Origin: DYJE01 sp041660385
GTDB lineage: Bacteria > Desulfobacterota > Desulfobacteria > Desulfobacterales > Desulfolunaceae
Reading direction: 5' to 3'
Assembly (NCBI GenBank): GCA_041660385.1
Contig: JBAZWJ010000002.1
Location: 124,001-188,000 of the forward strand
DNA: 64,000 bases
Every line of letters starts with the position of its first letter. Positions within the stretch are counted from its first letter, which is position 1. Shown here piece after piece: positions 17,516 to 26,331 of this stretch. The position numbers were made by a program, and so were the translations under genes. The notes under the pieces were generated by a model that did not search any database, was not told where the DNA came from, and was given only the letters and a program-made list of their open reading frames with translations.

Positions 17516-18772
17516 ATGGATAATGTTATAATTTTTTTAAAAGAAATCGCTCTTTTTTACAATGAGGTGGCGATATTCCTGATATTTGGCTTTATTGTTG
17601 CAGCGATTCTTCATGTGTTTTTTCCAGAGTCGCTTATTCGAAAGCATCTTGGAAATGACTCGTTTAAATCCGTTTTCAAGGCCACCTTATTTGGGATACC
17701 CATCCCAATCTGTTCATGCGGTGTTATTCCGGTTGCAACGTCGCTCAAGCACAGCGGTGCATCAAAGGGAGCAACGGTATCCTTTCTTATAACAACACCA
17801 CAGATAGGCGCAGACAGTTTTTTAATTACCTTTTCACTGCTGGGGTGGGTTTTTGGAGTTTTTAGAATTATTGCATCCTTTGTCACAGGGATTCTTGCCG
17901 GAATTTTTGTTAATTTGTTCGGCAAAAATGATGATGGTACGCTTCTTCCAATGGCAGCTGATGTGGCGGAAGATACCATGGCACATCGGGCAAAAAACCT
18001 TGCACATTATGTGGAATACGAACTTCTTGGTTCCATAGCCAATTCACTTATACTTGGATTTATTATTGCCGGGTTGATTACCGTGCTTGTTCCCGAAGGT
18101 TTTTTTGAAATGTATATGGGCAGTGATTTCATTTCCATGCTGGTGATGCTTGTCATTGGAATTCCCATGTATGTTTGCGCATCAGCATCAACTCCCATTG
18201 CTGCATCTCTGATAATGAAAGGGTTGTCTCCCGGAGCCGCCCTTGTTTTTCTTTTAACCGGGCCTGCGACTAACGCCATTGGAATCGCCGCCATTGCAAA
18301 AGTGGTTGGTAAAAAATCCACATTGATTTATCTGGCGGTTATTTCCGTTTCAGCCCTTGCTTTTGGTTATATGATGAACCTGTTGGTAAACCAGATGGGG
18401 CTTTCAAGCATGATTATGCATCATCATACCGAGATGCTGCCCATGTGGTTAAAGCTTCTGGGTTCTGTAGTACTTACATTGATGCTTGTGTGGTATTATG
18501 TGGACGTTTATTTGTTTAAGAAATTTAAGATTATGAACAACACGAAAGGACAAATTGACATGAGCCATCAGATTACATTGAATGTTTCAGGTATGAATTG
18601 CATGCACTGCCAGAATTCAGTTAAAAAAGCCGTTGAAAATGTGCAGGGGACCTCAAATGTCTCTGTTGATCTTTCCGAAAAGAAAGTTGTTTTCGATATA
18701 ATGGAGAAGACGTTTGTGGACAAAGTAAAGTCTGCCATAACGTTTGCCGGATTTACGGTGGAAAACTCGTAA
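17516..18772 (+). CDS. SO_0444-family metal efflux permease with C-terminal HMA domain
   Basis: This is a 418-residue integral membrane protein. The first ~340 residues form a two-fold permease (DUF318/PF03773-like) with about eight membrane segments. The signature 'GIPIPICSCGVIPVATSL' and its second-half counterpart 'GIPMYVCASASTPIAASL' carry conserved Cys, Pro and Ser residues. Residues about 350-418 form a heavy-metal-associated domain with a CxxC metal site ('GMNCMHCQNSV'). Known SO_0444 proteins export copper or zinc. The gene follows the CsoR-type repressor by two bases behind a matching operator. Inference: metal-induced efflux, with the HMA domain handing metal to the pore. Confidence 0.85.
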   Translation: MDNVIIFLKEIALFYNEVAIFLIFGFIVAAILHVFFPESLIRKHLGNDSFKSVFKATLFGIPIPICSCGVIPVATSLKHSGASKGATVSFLITTPQIGADSFLITFSLLGWVFGVFRIIASFVTGILAGIFVNLFGKNDDGTLLPMAADVAEDTMAHRAKNLAHYVEYELLGSIANSLILGFIIAGLITVLVPEGFFEMYMGSDFISMLVMLVIGIPMYVCASASTPIAASLIMKGLSPGAALVFLLTGPATNAIGIAAIAKVVGKKSTLIYLAVISVSALAFGYMMNLLVNQMGLSSMIMHHHTEMLPMWLKLLGSVVLTLMLVWYYVDVYLFKKFKIMNNTKGQIDMSHQITLNVSGMNCMHCQNSVKKAVENVQGTSNVSVDLSEKKVVFDIMEKTFVDKVKSAITFAGFTVENS

Positions 18773-19158
18773 ATTATCGGTTTATAAAAAGCCTGTTACG
18801 GAATTGAAGTCACATGGCGGATTCGATAACACAGGACGTGACACTGAACTTGACTGTGACAGGCGCGGGCACTTTGACAATTGACAATTGTGGGGAACCG
18901 TTACCGGATTGAGCAATACAACTGTTCATGCTGATTCGGCAACCAATTCTGAAAATCCCCAATTAATTTATCCTCAAAGACAGTTGTTTTTGACAACAAC
19001 TGATCCCTGTGTCAGAATAATCATCAACATCATCGATTTATAGTTTTGACCTTATCCAACAGAACAAATTCTTGGCTTCGCAAACCGCACTACTTGATTT
19101 ATCAAAGACATATCAAAGACAGCCCTTGCTTCGGTGACACAGGGAGATATTTTGGCAT
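18773..19158. other. Intergenic region with possible decayed coding remnant
   Basis: A 386-bp gap between the metal permease and the sensor kinase. An ATG at 18814 opens a 32-codon frame to TGA at 18910-18912. It reads 'DVTLNLTVTGAGTLTIDN', typical of beta-rich surface-protein repeats, but it has no clear ribosome-binding site and no continuation in another frame that I could follow. It may be the remnant of a larger gene. No promoter for the kinase gene could be picked with confidence. Confidence 0.3.
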
Positions 19159-21966
19159 ATGACAACCAAGAATACCATAAACAAACAACTTGAAGATATT
19201 CAAAACTTTCTGGCAATTACCAGTGGCGGTACTGAGACAGAGCCCTTTTTTAATAAACTGGCTGGGTTCCTGGCGCAGAGCATCGATATGGATTTTGTCT
19301 GCATTGACCGCCTGGAAGATGACGGTTTGAACGCCCGGACGGTGGCCGTATGGTGCGATGGTCATTTCGAGGACAATGTGACATATGCCCTCAAGGACAC
19401 CCCCTGCGGTGAGGTGGTTGGTAAAGATATCTGCTGTTTCCCCGCCAGCGTCTGCCAGTTTTTTCCCAGAGACCAGATTCTTAAAGACTTGCGGGCTGAG
19501 AGTTATGTTGGTGTGACTCTTTTTAATCATATGGGGGAAGCTATCGGCCTGATCGCTGTGATCTCACGAAAGCCACTATCCAACCGTCCGCAGGTTGAAG
19601 CCATTATGAAAATGGTGGGCGTGCGCGCTGCCGCTGAGCTGGAGCGCCTTGATGTCGAAATAAAACTGCGTGAGAACGAACTGGTACTGGCCCGATCACA
19701 GGAGATAGCTCATTTCGGTTCCTGGGAATTGGACCTGGCATCCAGCCGTCTGACTTTGAGTAACGAAAGCTTTCGAATCTTCGGTCTGGAACCGAAGGAT
19801 TTTGTTGGAACATACGAAGCTTTTCTTGCGGTTGTTCATCCGGAAGATCTATCCGCTGTGAACTCCGCTTATATCAACTCATTGAGGGAGGGCAAGGATT
19901 CTTATGAAGTCAAACACAGGGTTGTCCGTCCGAGAACCGGAGAGGTTCGTCATGTTCGTGTGAAATTTGTTTACGAAAGAAATTCCGTCGGCAAAACTGT
20001 CTGTTCGGTGGGTATAGTTCAGGATATTACCGAGACCATGCGAGCCGTTGAGGAACTTCAGATAAACGAAGCCCGGCAGAGAAAAATGGTCGCCAATATC
20101 GGTGAAGTTATCGCCATCATTGATCAACAAGGTATCAATCGCTATAAAAGCCCGAATATCGAGACACTGTTTGGCTGGAAAACCGAGGAAGTGGTGGGTG
20201 CAAGCACATGGAATAATATTCATCCCGAGGATCTGCGCGCTACAAAGGAATTTTTCAATGGACTTATGGTCGCACATAATACGAAGGGAACCATGGAATG
20301 TCGCTATCTGTGCAAAGACGGCAGTTATCGGTTCATCGAATTTACTGGGGTGAATCTTCTTCACGACCCTGACATTCGAGGAATTCTTGGTAATTATCAC
20401 GACATTACTGATCGCAAGAAGTCGGAAGATGATCTGCGGGAGAGTGAGCTCCGTTTCAAAGCTCTTCACAATGCTTCATTTGGCGGAATTGGCATTCATG
20501 ATAAGGGTGTTATTTTAGAATGTAATCAGGGATTATCTGAAATGACCGGTTATTCAACAGCCGAACTGATAGGTATGAACGGCTTACTGCTGATATCCGA
20601 GAAATCCAGAGAGCTGGTCATGAAGAATATTTTATCCGGTTACGAGAAACCCTATGAGGCAATGGGTTTACGTAAAAATGGAGAAGAATTTCCCATGCGG
20701 CTTGAAGCCAGGAATATACCTTATAAAGGAAAAAATGTTAGGACTGTTGAATTCAGGGATATCACCGAGCATAAAAATACTGAAGCCGAACGGCAAAAAT
20801 TGCAAAGCCAGTTGAACCAGTCACAGAAAATGGAATCCGTGGGGCGTTTGGCTGGCGGGGTGGCCCACGACTTCAACAATATGCTGGGAGTTATTCTGGG
20901 CCACGTAGAACTTGCCCAACTTCAGATTGATTCTGATCATCCTTTATTCAACAGTCTTCAGGAGATCCGCAAAGCTGCCGAACGTTCCGCCTTACTGACA
21001 AGGCAACTTTTAACGTTCGCTCGTAAACAGACTGTTGCACCTGAAGTGCTTGATCTGAACGAGACCGTGGAAGGGATGCTCAAATTACTGCGACGGCTTA
21101 TCGGTGAGGATATTGATCTGCTCTGGTTGCCGAGCAAAGCCATGGTGCCTGTCAGAGTTGACCCCTCACAGATTGATCAACTTCTGGCTAACTTGTGTAT
21201 CAACGCCAGAGATGCCATCTCGGGAGTGGGTAAGATCATCATTGAGACAGATGCAGTCTTTTGTGACGATACTTACTGCGCTGAACATGAGGGTGCTGTT
21301 CCTGGTGACTATGTGATGCTGGCCGTCAGCGATGATGGATGCGGAATGGACAAGGAGATCCTTAAAAACCTGTTCGAGCCTTTCTTCACAACTAAAGGTA
21401 TTGGCAAGGGTACCGGTCTTGGGCTTGCAACGGTCTACGGTATGGTCAAACAGAACAACGGCTTTATTTATGTTTACAGCGAACCTGATCAAGGGACAAC
21501 TTTCAGGATTTATCTCCCTCTTGAAGCGTCAAAATTCGCCTTGAAAAGCATGGACGAAGAGACTGAACAGGCCATGGGGGGGACGGAAACTATCCTGCTG
21601 GTGGAAGACGAGCCATCTATCTTGGGCATGGCCAAAGTGATGCTTGAAATGCTGGGTTATAATGTGATGGCAGCAAGCACCCCAGGTGAAGCGCTCCTTA
21701 TGGCCAGAGAGCATGCCGGAGAAATTCAGCTTCTGATAACCGATGTGGTCATGCCTGAAATGAACGGGCGGACTCTGGCAGAAAAACTATTATCCCTCTA
21801 TCCGACCCTGAAAAGACTATTCATGTCAGGTTACACGGCTGACGTGATAGCGGATCGAGGCGTTTTGAATGAGGGAGTCCTCTTTATTCAAAAGCCTTTC
21901 TCCATGGACGATCTCGCCCATAAAGTGCGCCAGACGTTAAGGGGCGATAAGACAACAAAGGAATAG
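19159..21966 (+). CDS. Hybrid sensor histidine kinase (GAF-PAS3-HisKA-HATPase-REC)
   Basis: This is a 935-residue cytoplasmic sensor without membrane segments. Domains: GAF (about 1-165), three PAS units (about 175-290, 295-425, 430-545) with PAC ends such as 'GIVQDITET' and 'EFRDITEHK', HisKA with phospho-acceptor H570 in 'GGVAHDFNNMLG', HATPase with N-box 'NARDAI', G1 'DDGCGM' and G2 'GKGTGLGLATVYG', and a C-terminal receiver with phospho-acceptor D862 in 'LLITDVVMPEMNG'. It autophosphorylates and passes phosphate to its own receiver, so a separate phosphotransfer protein and output regulator are expected but are not next to it. The signal is unknown. Confidence 0.92.
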   Translation: MTTKNTINKQLEDIQNFLAITSGGTETEPFFNKLAGFLAQSIDMDFVCIDRLEDDGLNARTVAVWCDGHFEDNVTYALKDTPCGEVVGKDICCFPASVCQFFPRDQILKDLRAESYVGVTLFNHMGEAIGLIAVISRKPLSNRPQVEAIMKMVGVRAAAELERLDVEIKLRENELVLARSQEIAHFGSWELDLASSRLTLSNESFRIFGLEPKDFVGTYEAFLAVVHPEDLSAVNSAYINSLREGKDSYEVKHRVVRPRTGEVRHVRVKFVYERNSVGKTVCSVGIVQDITETMRAVEELQINEARQRKMVANIGEVIAIIDQQGINRYKSPNIETLFGWKTEEVVGASTWNNIHPEDLRATKEFFNGLMVAHNTKGTMECRYLCKDGSYRFIEFTGVNLLHDPDIRGILGNYHDITDRKKSEDDLRESELRFKALHNASFGGIGIHDKGVILECNQGLSEMTGYSTAELIGMNGLLLISEKSRELVMKNILSGYEKPYEAMGLRKNGEEFPMRLEARNIPYKGKNVRTVEFRDITEHKNTEAERQKLQSQLNQSQKMESVGRLAGGVAHDFNNMLGVILGHVELAQLQIDSDHPLFNSLQEIRKAAERSALLTRQLLTFARKQTVAPEVLDLNETVEGMLKLLRRLIGEDIDLLWLPSKAMVPVRVDPSQIDQLLANLCINARDAISGVGKIIIETDAVFCDDTYCAEHEGAVPGDYVMLAVSDDGCGMDKEILKNLFEPFFTTKGIGKGTGLGLATVYGMVKQNNGFIYVYSEPDQGTTFRIYLPLEASKFALKSMDEETEQAMGGTETILLVEDEPSILGMAKVMLEMLGYNVMAASTPGEALLMAREHAGEIQLLITDVVMPEMNGRTLAEKLLSLYPTLKRLFMSGYTADVIADRGVLNEGVLFIQKPFSMDDLAHKVRQTLRGDKTTKE

Positions 21967-22033
21967 AGCCATCCGGTTTATTTTTTTTCCCCAATAGTTG
22001 GATTGTACAAGAAGGTATTCACTGACTGTGTGA

Positions 22034-22845
22034 TTATTTCTTTCTGGACCATGATTCCATGCCTTCTTCGTAATTGCTTGCTGGCCCAAGACCTGAATTC
22101 TGGTGAACAGCCCATGCATAGGCTGAACGAATACCTCCGGTGCAATAATAAACAACAGGTTTGGCGGGGTCAATTCCATGAGCAATCAATCGTTTTTTCA
22201 GGCTCTGTGCATCCACAGGCTTTCTGTCATCCCCTGAGTAAAAATCGGTCCATGGGATATGAACAGAACCCTTGATGGACCCTTTGAGCCGTTCGAAAAA
22301 TGACCGGGTGTCCACGATCTGAAATCCGCCTAACCGTTTTGCCAAGTCTTCCGTAGATATGTTGACCTGGTTATTGATCCGAAGATTGTAGTTCGTGACC
22401 TTTTTTGGTTTTATCGAATCCTGTTTCACCCATGGCAGTTTATTCCTATTCCAGGCGGTTGTTCCTCCGTCCAAAAGATAGATTCGGCCTTTGTGGCCGA
22501 GATATGAGAAAAGCCAGATCACCCATCCTTCTCCGCCCCAGCTTGTGTCCGCATCGCCATAGACCAGAATATCAGATTTTTCGTTTATCCCCAGATCCTC
22601 CAATTGTTTCGCCATGGATAAGGGGGGGAGAATGCGGTAGGGGACGCCACGTTCATCAACCCTGGTGTAGTTTTCCCAACTGAATGTCAGGGCTCCGGGA
22701 ATGTGACCGCCATTCCAGACATTTTTGGGTCGGGCATCAAGAATGACGACGTCGTCTATTGTTTTGGCTGCGTCACCGGGTTTGATCAGGGTAAAACACC
22801 AGGGCGTTGTAACATGAAGAAATGATAATACGATAATGAATAATA
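22034..22845 (-). CDS. Tandem rhodanese sulfurtransferase, exported (5' end lost in N gap)
   Basis: About 270 visible residues. After a hydrophobic export signal ('LFIIVLSFLHVTTPW', ending in 'CF') come two rhodanese domains. The N-terminal one has 'VILDARPKNVWNGGHIPGA' but no Cys in its loop ('VYGDADTSWGGEG'), so it is inactive. The C-terminal one has 'IVDTRSFFERLKGSIKGS' and the catalytic loop 'YYCTGGIRSAYA' with the active Cys. The family moves sulfane sulfur from thiosulfate or mercaptopyruvate to thiol acceptors. The start codon lies in or near the ten Ns at 22846-22855; the frame beyond the gap does not look like protein. An extracytoplasmic role is inferred from the signal. Confidence 0.82.
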
Positions 22846-22855
22846 NNNNNNNNNN
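22846..22855. other. Assembly gap (10 N)
   Basis: Ten undetermined bases interrupt the 5' end of the rhodanese gene. A run of exactly ten Ns is often a placeholder of unknown true length, so both the start of that gene and the distance to the next gene are uncertain. Confidence 0.98.
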
Positions 22856-23227
22856 TTTTGAATATATGACAGTTCTGATGAAATCGGACGATGCATTGAT
22901 TGGCCCCATGGTGGTTATGTATTTTCCATTTATAAAAAGCCTGGTCGTGGTTGTCAAATTGATAGATACAATACGTGATCCCAACAGAATTGGAATAAGG
23001 AATTAAGTGCTGGTTGAATATTATGTTGTAATATCCTATAACGTTGGGCAGTGACGATGGCAAAGAAGGTTTGATGATCGTTTTTTGTGTTGCAGTTATA
23101 TTTACCCGGCAATAAATACATCTCTGATTATAAGCCGGTAAGAGATGGGTGGAGCTTTAGCGTAATTCATCAGAATTGTCAGCCTATTGTGCTATTCAAT
23201 TGACGGTTTAATTGTGAGGGGCGGGTT

Positions 23228-23500
23228 GTGAAAGTTTCTAAAAAATATTATCGCGTCAACCCTAGTGATATCGGTTTTATCCGTTATATATTCGAAGCCC
23301 ATGACGGACTTGCAGTGATCAGCACACTGCCTGAGGCAAAAGATACCATTGTGTTGCGGATTGCTCCGGGTTGTGAAGAGGATGTTCTGCAAATCGTATC
23401 GGGACTTAAACTTGAAGTTTCCATGGATGAGCAGGATATGAAAATCGATAATGTGGTCATGGATGATAAAAAATATATAAAGATACGTTATGAATATTAA
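23228..23500 (+). CDS. DUF4911 family small protein
   Basis: This is a 90-residue protein with a GTG start preceded by a GAGGGGCGGG stretch. The sequence 'YRVNPSDIGFIRYIFEAHDGLAVIST', followed by 'IVLRIAPGCEEDVLQIVSGL', fits DUF4911, a small alpha/beta protein of unknown function often found beside miaB in this phylum. It overlaps the start of miaB by 11 bp, which indicates coupled translation. A role related to tRNA modification or amino-acid sensing is possible, but nothing in the sequence shows it. Confidence 0.78.
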   Translation: MKVSKKYYRVNPSDIGFIRYIFEAHDGLAVISTLPEAKDTIVLRIAPGCEEDVLQIVSGLKLEVSMDEQDMKIDNVVMDDKKYIKIRYEY

Positions 23501-24845
23501 ATCCCTTTTTGTTTATACCATTGGATGCCAGATGAACGTTTATGACTCGGAGATGTTTGGCCGGGTGTTGCGTCCTTTGGGTTATACTCAGGCTGAATCG
23601 TTCGAAGACGCTGATCTGATTATCGTGAACACCTGTTCTGTTAGAAAAAAAGCTGAAGAAAAAGCCTTTAGTTTTATTGGGCGTCTTAAGAATCTCAAAC
23701 ATAAGAATCCCGAACTCGTGGTTGCCGTGGGTGGCTGTGTGGCCCAGCAGGAAGGATCAGCTCTTGTCCGGCGCTTCCCTTGGGTTGATATTGTATTCGG
23801 AACACGAGCCGTGGGGCGTTTGCCGGAACTTTTGAAACGGTTTGAAGATCAGGGTAGTCGTGTTGTGGATGTGATCATGGATGCGGCGCTTATTGAAGCC
23901 ATGCCCAGTCTTGAGAAAGAACAGGGCCCGGACGTATCCCGTTTTGTAACCATTATGCGGGGTTGTGATAATTTTTGCAGTTACTGCATTGTTCCGTATG
24001 TGCGCGGACGTGAAACAAGCAGGACACCTGAAAACATCATCAAAGAAATCCAAAAGCTGGTGGAGAACGGAGCGAGAGAAGTGACGCTTCTTGGGCAGAA
24101 TGTCAACAGCTACGGACTGAAGGAAAACATCTGCTCGTTTCCTGATCTGTTAAGAAAGGTAGCGGGAATCGAGGGATTGTTTCGAATCCGTTTTGCCACA
24201 TCCCATCCCAAAGATTTGTCAGACGATCTGATCAAGGCGTATTCCGAACTGGACAAGCTGTGCAACCATATTCATCTTCCTGTCCAGTGCGGTTCAGACA
24301 GAATACTCGCTCTGATGAACAGGAAATACACCCGCGCCGCTTATATTGATCGCGTTGAACGATTGAGGAGTGTCAGACCGGATATTGCCATCAGTTCGGA
24401 TATGATCGTTGGATTTCCCGGCGAAACGGATGAAGATTTCGAACAGACTCTCGATTTGATAAAAACCGTGAAATACGACGGCCTTTTCGCATTTAAATAC
24501 TCGGACAGACCCCATGCTCCTTCTGTCGGCTTTAAAGACAAAGTCCCGGATCATGTGAAAAGCGAACGGCTGGACCAGCTTCTGACGCTTGAAAAAATTT
24601 ATTCACGTCAAAATAATGACCAATATATCGGACGTGTGGAAGATGTTCTTGTGGAAGGGATGAGCAAAAAGCCAGGCAATACGGAATCCCCCCAATATAG
24701 TGGCAGAACATCCAGCAACAAGGTGGTGAATTTCGTCTGTCCCGATTCGGAAGAAAAGCAGGTCATGGTGGGAACAATCGTTCGTGTGGTCATTGAAAAA
24801 GCCTTTCCTCATTCTTTGCTGGGATGTGTTTCGGGCAAAAAATAA
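23490..24845 (+). CDS. miaB: tRNA-2-methylthio-N6-dimethylallyladenosine synthase MiaB
   Basis: This is a 451-residue radical-SAM methylthiotransferase that adds a methylthio group to i6A37 of tRNAs. The N-terminal UPF0004 domain carries the three cluster cysteines ('IGCQMNVYDSE', 'NTCSVRKKAEEKA', 'VGGCVAQQEG'). The radical-SAM motif CxxxCxxC is in 'MRGCDNFCSYCIVPYVRGRE'. A C-terminal TRAM domain follows from about residue 380. Length and motifs fit MiaB better than RimO or MtaB ('LLGQNVNSYG', 'HLPVQCGSDRILALMNRKY'). It overlaps the upstream DUF4911 gene by 11 bp. Confidence 0.93.
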   Translation: MNIKSLFVYTIGCQMNVYDSEMFGRVLRPLGYTQAESFEDADLIIVNTCSVRKKAEEKAFSFIGRLKNLKHKNPELVVAVGGCVAQQEGSALVRRFPWVDIVFGTRAVGRLPELLKRFEDQGSRVVDVIMDAALIEAMPSLEKEQGPDVSRFVTIMRGCDNFCSYCIVPYVRGRETSRTPENIIKEIQKLVENGAREVTLLGQNVNSYGLKENICSFPDLLRKVAGIEGLFRIRFATSHPKDLSDDLIKAYSELDKLCNHIHLPVQCGSDRILALMNRKYTRAAYIDRVERLRSVRPDIAISSDMIVGFPGETDEDFEQTLDLIKTVKYDGLFAFKYSDRPHAPSVGFKDKVPDHVKSERLDQLLTLEKIYSRQNNDQYIGRVEDVLVEGMSKKPGNTESPQYSGRTSSNKVVNFVCPDSEEKQVMVGTIVRVVIEKAFPHSLLGCVSGKK

Positions 24846-25021
24846 TCGGATTTGGAGTTGCGGTATTCCGGCATGCCATGGCATAATGAAATATCAATGC
24901 CTCTTCATAAAACAAACAGGCTCGATTGATGCGTTGTGTCTGAGCGAATACAATCTGTAAATCGCAACTGGACCTGAAAACGCCCATGTATTCCAACCTG
25001 TGATTGTAAAGGAGATGTATC

Positions 25022-25519
25022 ATGCTTCATGAAATGACCATTGCATCTGTAACCCTTGACCCCGAGACAAGTTCTCCGATTATTGTGTTGAAATCTGTGG
25101 AGGACGGAAGGTCGCTTCTTATATGGATCGGAGCACTCGAAGCGGGTTCCATTGTTTACGCCCTTCAGGGCATGTCGTTTGAAAGACCACTGACCCATGA
25201 TCTTTTCAAGAATTTTCTCGAAAGAACGGCCTTCAGAATAAAAAAAATGGAAATCTGCAATCTGGAAAACAACACGTTTTTCGCCAAGCTGTATTTCGAA
25301 TCGGGTGATACGGAATTTGTTCTTGATGCACGCCCTAGTGACGCCATGGCCCTTGCCATCCGCTTTAATGCCCGGATTTACGCAGAAGAGAGCGTTATAG
25401 TAAAATCGAAACAGGGATCAGAAAAAACGGAAGCTGTCGACCAGTCCGAGGAAGGTAAGAAGTGGGCCGAGTATCTTGAAACACTCGATAACGATGATTT
25501 CGGAAAATATAAAGTATAA
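25022..25519 (+). CDS. Bifunctional nuclease (DUF151) family protein
   Basis: This is a 165-residue protein of the BFN/DUF151 family: 'PIIVLKSVEDGRSLLIWIGALEAGSI', 'RPLTHDLFKNFLE', then 'FVLDARPSDAMALAIRFNARIYAEE'. Family members have been reported to have DNase and RNase activity, but the role in bacteria is poorly known. The C terminus carries a short acidic extension. AAAGGAG precedes the ATG by seven bases. It sits 17 bp before a PHP-domain gene, so the two are probably one unit following miaB. Confidence 0.88.
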   Translation: MLHEMTIASVTLDPETSSPIIVLKSVEDGRSLLIWIGALEAGSIVYALQGMSFERPLTHDLFKNFLERTAFRIKKMEICNLENNTFFAKLYFESGDTEFVLDARPSDAMALAIRFNARIYAEESVIVKSKQGSEKTEAVDQSEEGKKWAEYLETLDNDDFGKYKV

Positions 25520-25536
25520 ACAATAAGGTATAAACC

Positions 25537-26175
25537 ATGATTGATCTTCATACCCATTCGTTTTTCAGCGACGGAGTTCTTGTTCCGTCCGAACTTGTGA
25601 GACGGGCCGAATACAAAGGCCTCAAAGTCATTGGAATCACAGATCACGGTGACCTTTCCAATATCGACTTTATCATTCCACGTATTGTTAATGTGGCTGA
25701 ACAGTTGAACCAGGTTCTTTCCATCAAGGTGATTCCGGGAATCGAACTTACCCATGTTCCACCGGCACAGATCGCTATTGCAGCTCAGAAAGCACGAGAA
25801 TTCGGCGCCAGAATCATTATAGTCCATGGTGAAACACTTGTGGAACCCGTTGCGCCTGGAACAAACCACGCCGCGCTTCTATCCGATATCGACATCCTTG
25901 CCCATCCCGGCTTGATTGATGAAGAGGATGTAATTCTCGCTCGTGAAAAAGGCATTTTCCTAGAAATAACCGCGCGGAAAGGCCATTCCCTTTCAAACGG
26001 CTACGTGGCCGCACTGGCCAAGAAACACGGCGCAGGCCTGGTGATCAACACCGATTCCCATGCCCCAGGCGATCTCATCGACAGTGATTTTGCTCGTAAA
26101 GTGGTCAAAGGGGCAGGGCTTTCTGATGATGATTTTTTTGTCATGCAGGAGAATGCGTCGAAGTTTGTTTTATAG
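25537..26175 (+). CDS. PHP-domain histidinol-phosphatase-like phosphoesterase
   Basis: This is a 212-residue PHP-domain protein. Metal ligands are visible in the usual order: 'DLHTHSFFSDG' (HxH), 'GITDHGD', 'GIELTHV', 'IVHGETL', 'DILAHPG', 'EITARKGH' and 'INTDSHAPGDL'. These make a trinuclear metal site for phosphoester hydrolysis. The short length and the lack of a polymerase or other fused domain suggest a small-molecule phosphatase. The common label is histidinol phosphatase-like, but substrate is not established here. It is coupled to the DUF151 gene (17-bp gap). Confidence 0.82.
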   Translation: MIDLHTHSFFSDGVLVPSELVRRAEYKGLKVIGITDHGDLSNIDFIIPRIVNVAEQLNQVLSIKVIPGIELTHVPPAQIAIAAQKAREFGARIIIVHGETLVEPVAPGTNHAALLSDIDILAHPGLIDEEDVILAREKGIFLEITARKGHSLSNGYVAALAKKHGAGLVINTDSHAPGDLIDSDFARKVVKGAGLSDDDFFVMQENASKFVL

Positions 26176-26225
26176 ATCGGATATTTCCGGGTGTACATTT
26201 CGGGTGAAATCCTGATGTTCCCGAT

Positions 26226-26305
26226 AGATTTTTGCACAGCAAGCATGTGTCAGTCTCTTGCAGGTCGTGTAGAGGAACGTAACCCGACAAATGATCCGAT
26301 CCTTA
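26226..26305. repeat. 80-bp dispersed repeat, copy A
   Basis: This stretch aligns without gaps to 49666-49745, with about 68 of 80 bases equal by eye. The best-kept core is 'AGAGGAACG', and the end is ACAAATGATCCGATCCTTA in both. It lies between the convergent PHP and hldE genes. The two copies are in the same orientation. No open frame is shared. Confidence 0.75.
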
Positions 26306-26331
26306 TGGTTGTTGAATGCACTCATTTTAAT

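Noticed and set aside
22773..23063. Frame crossing the N gap on the minus strand
   Set aside because: It passes through undetermined bases and overlaps the rhodanese gene in another frame; no family pattern.
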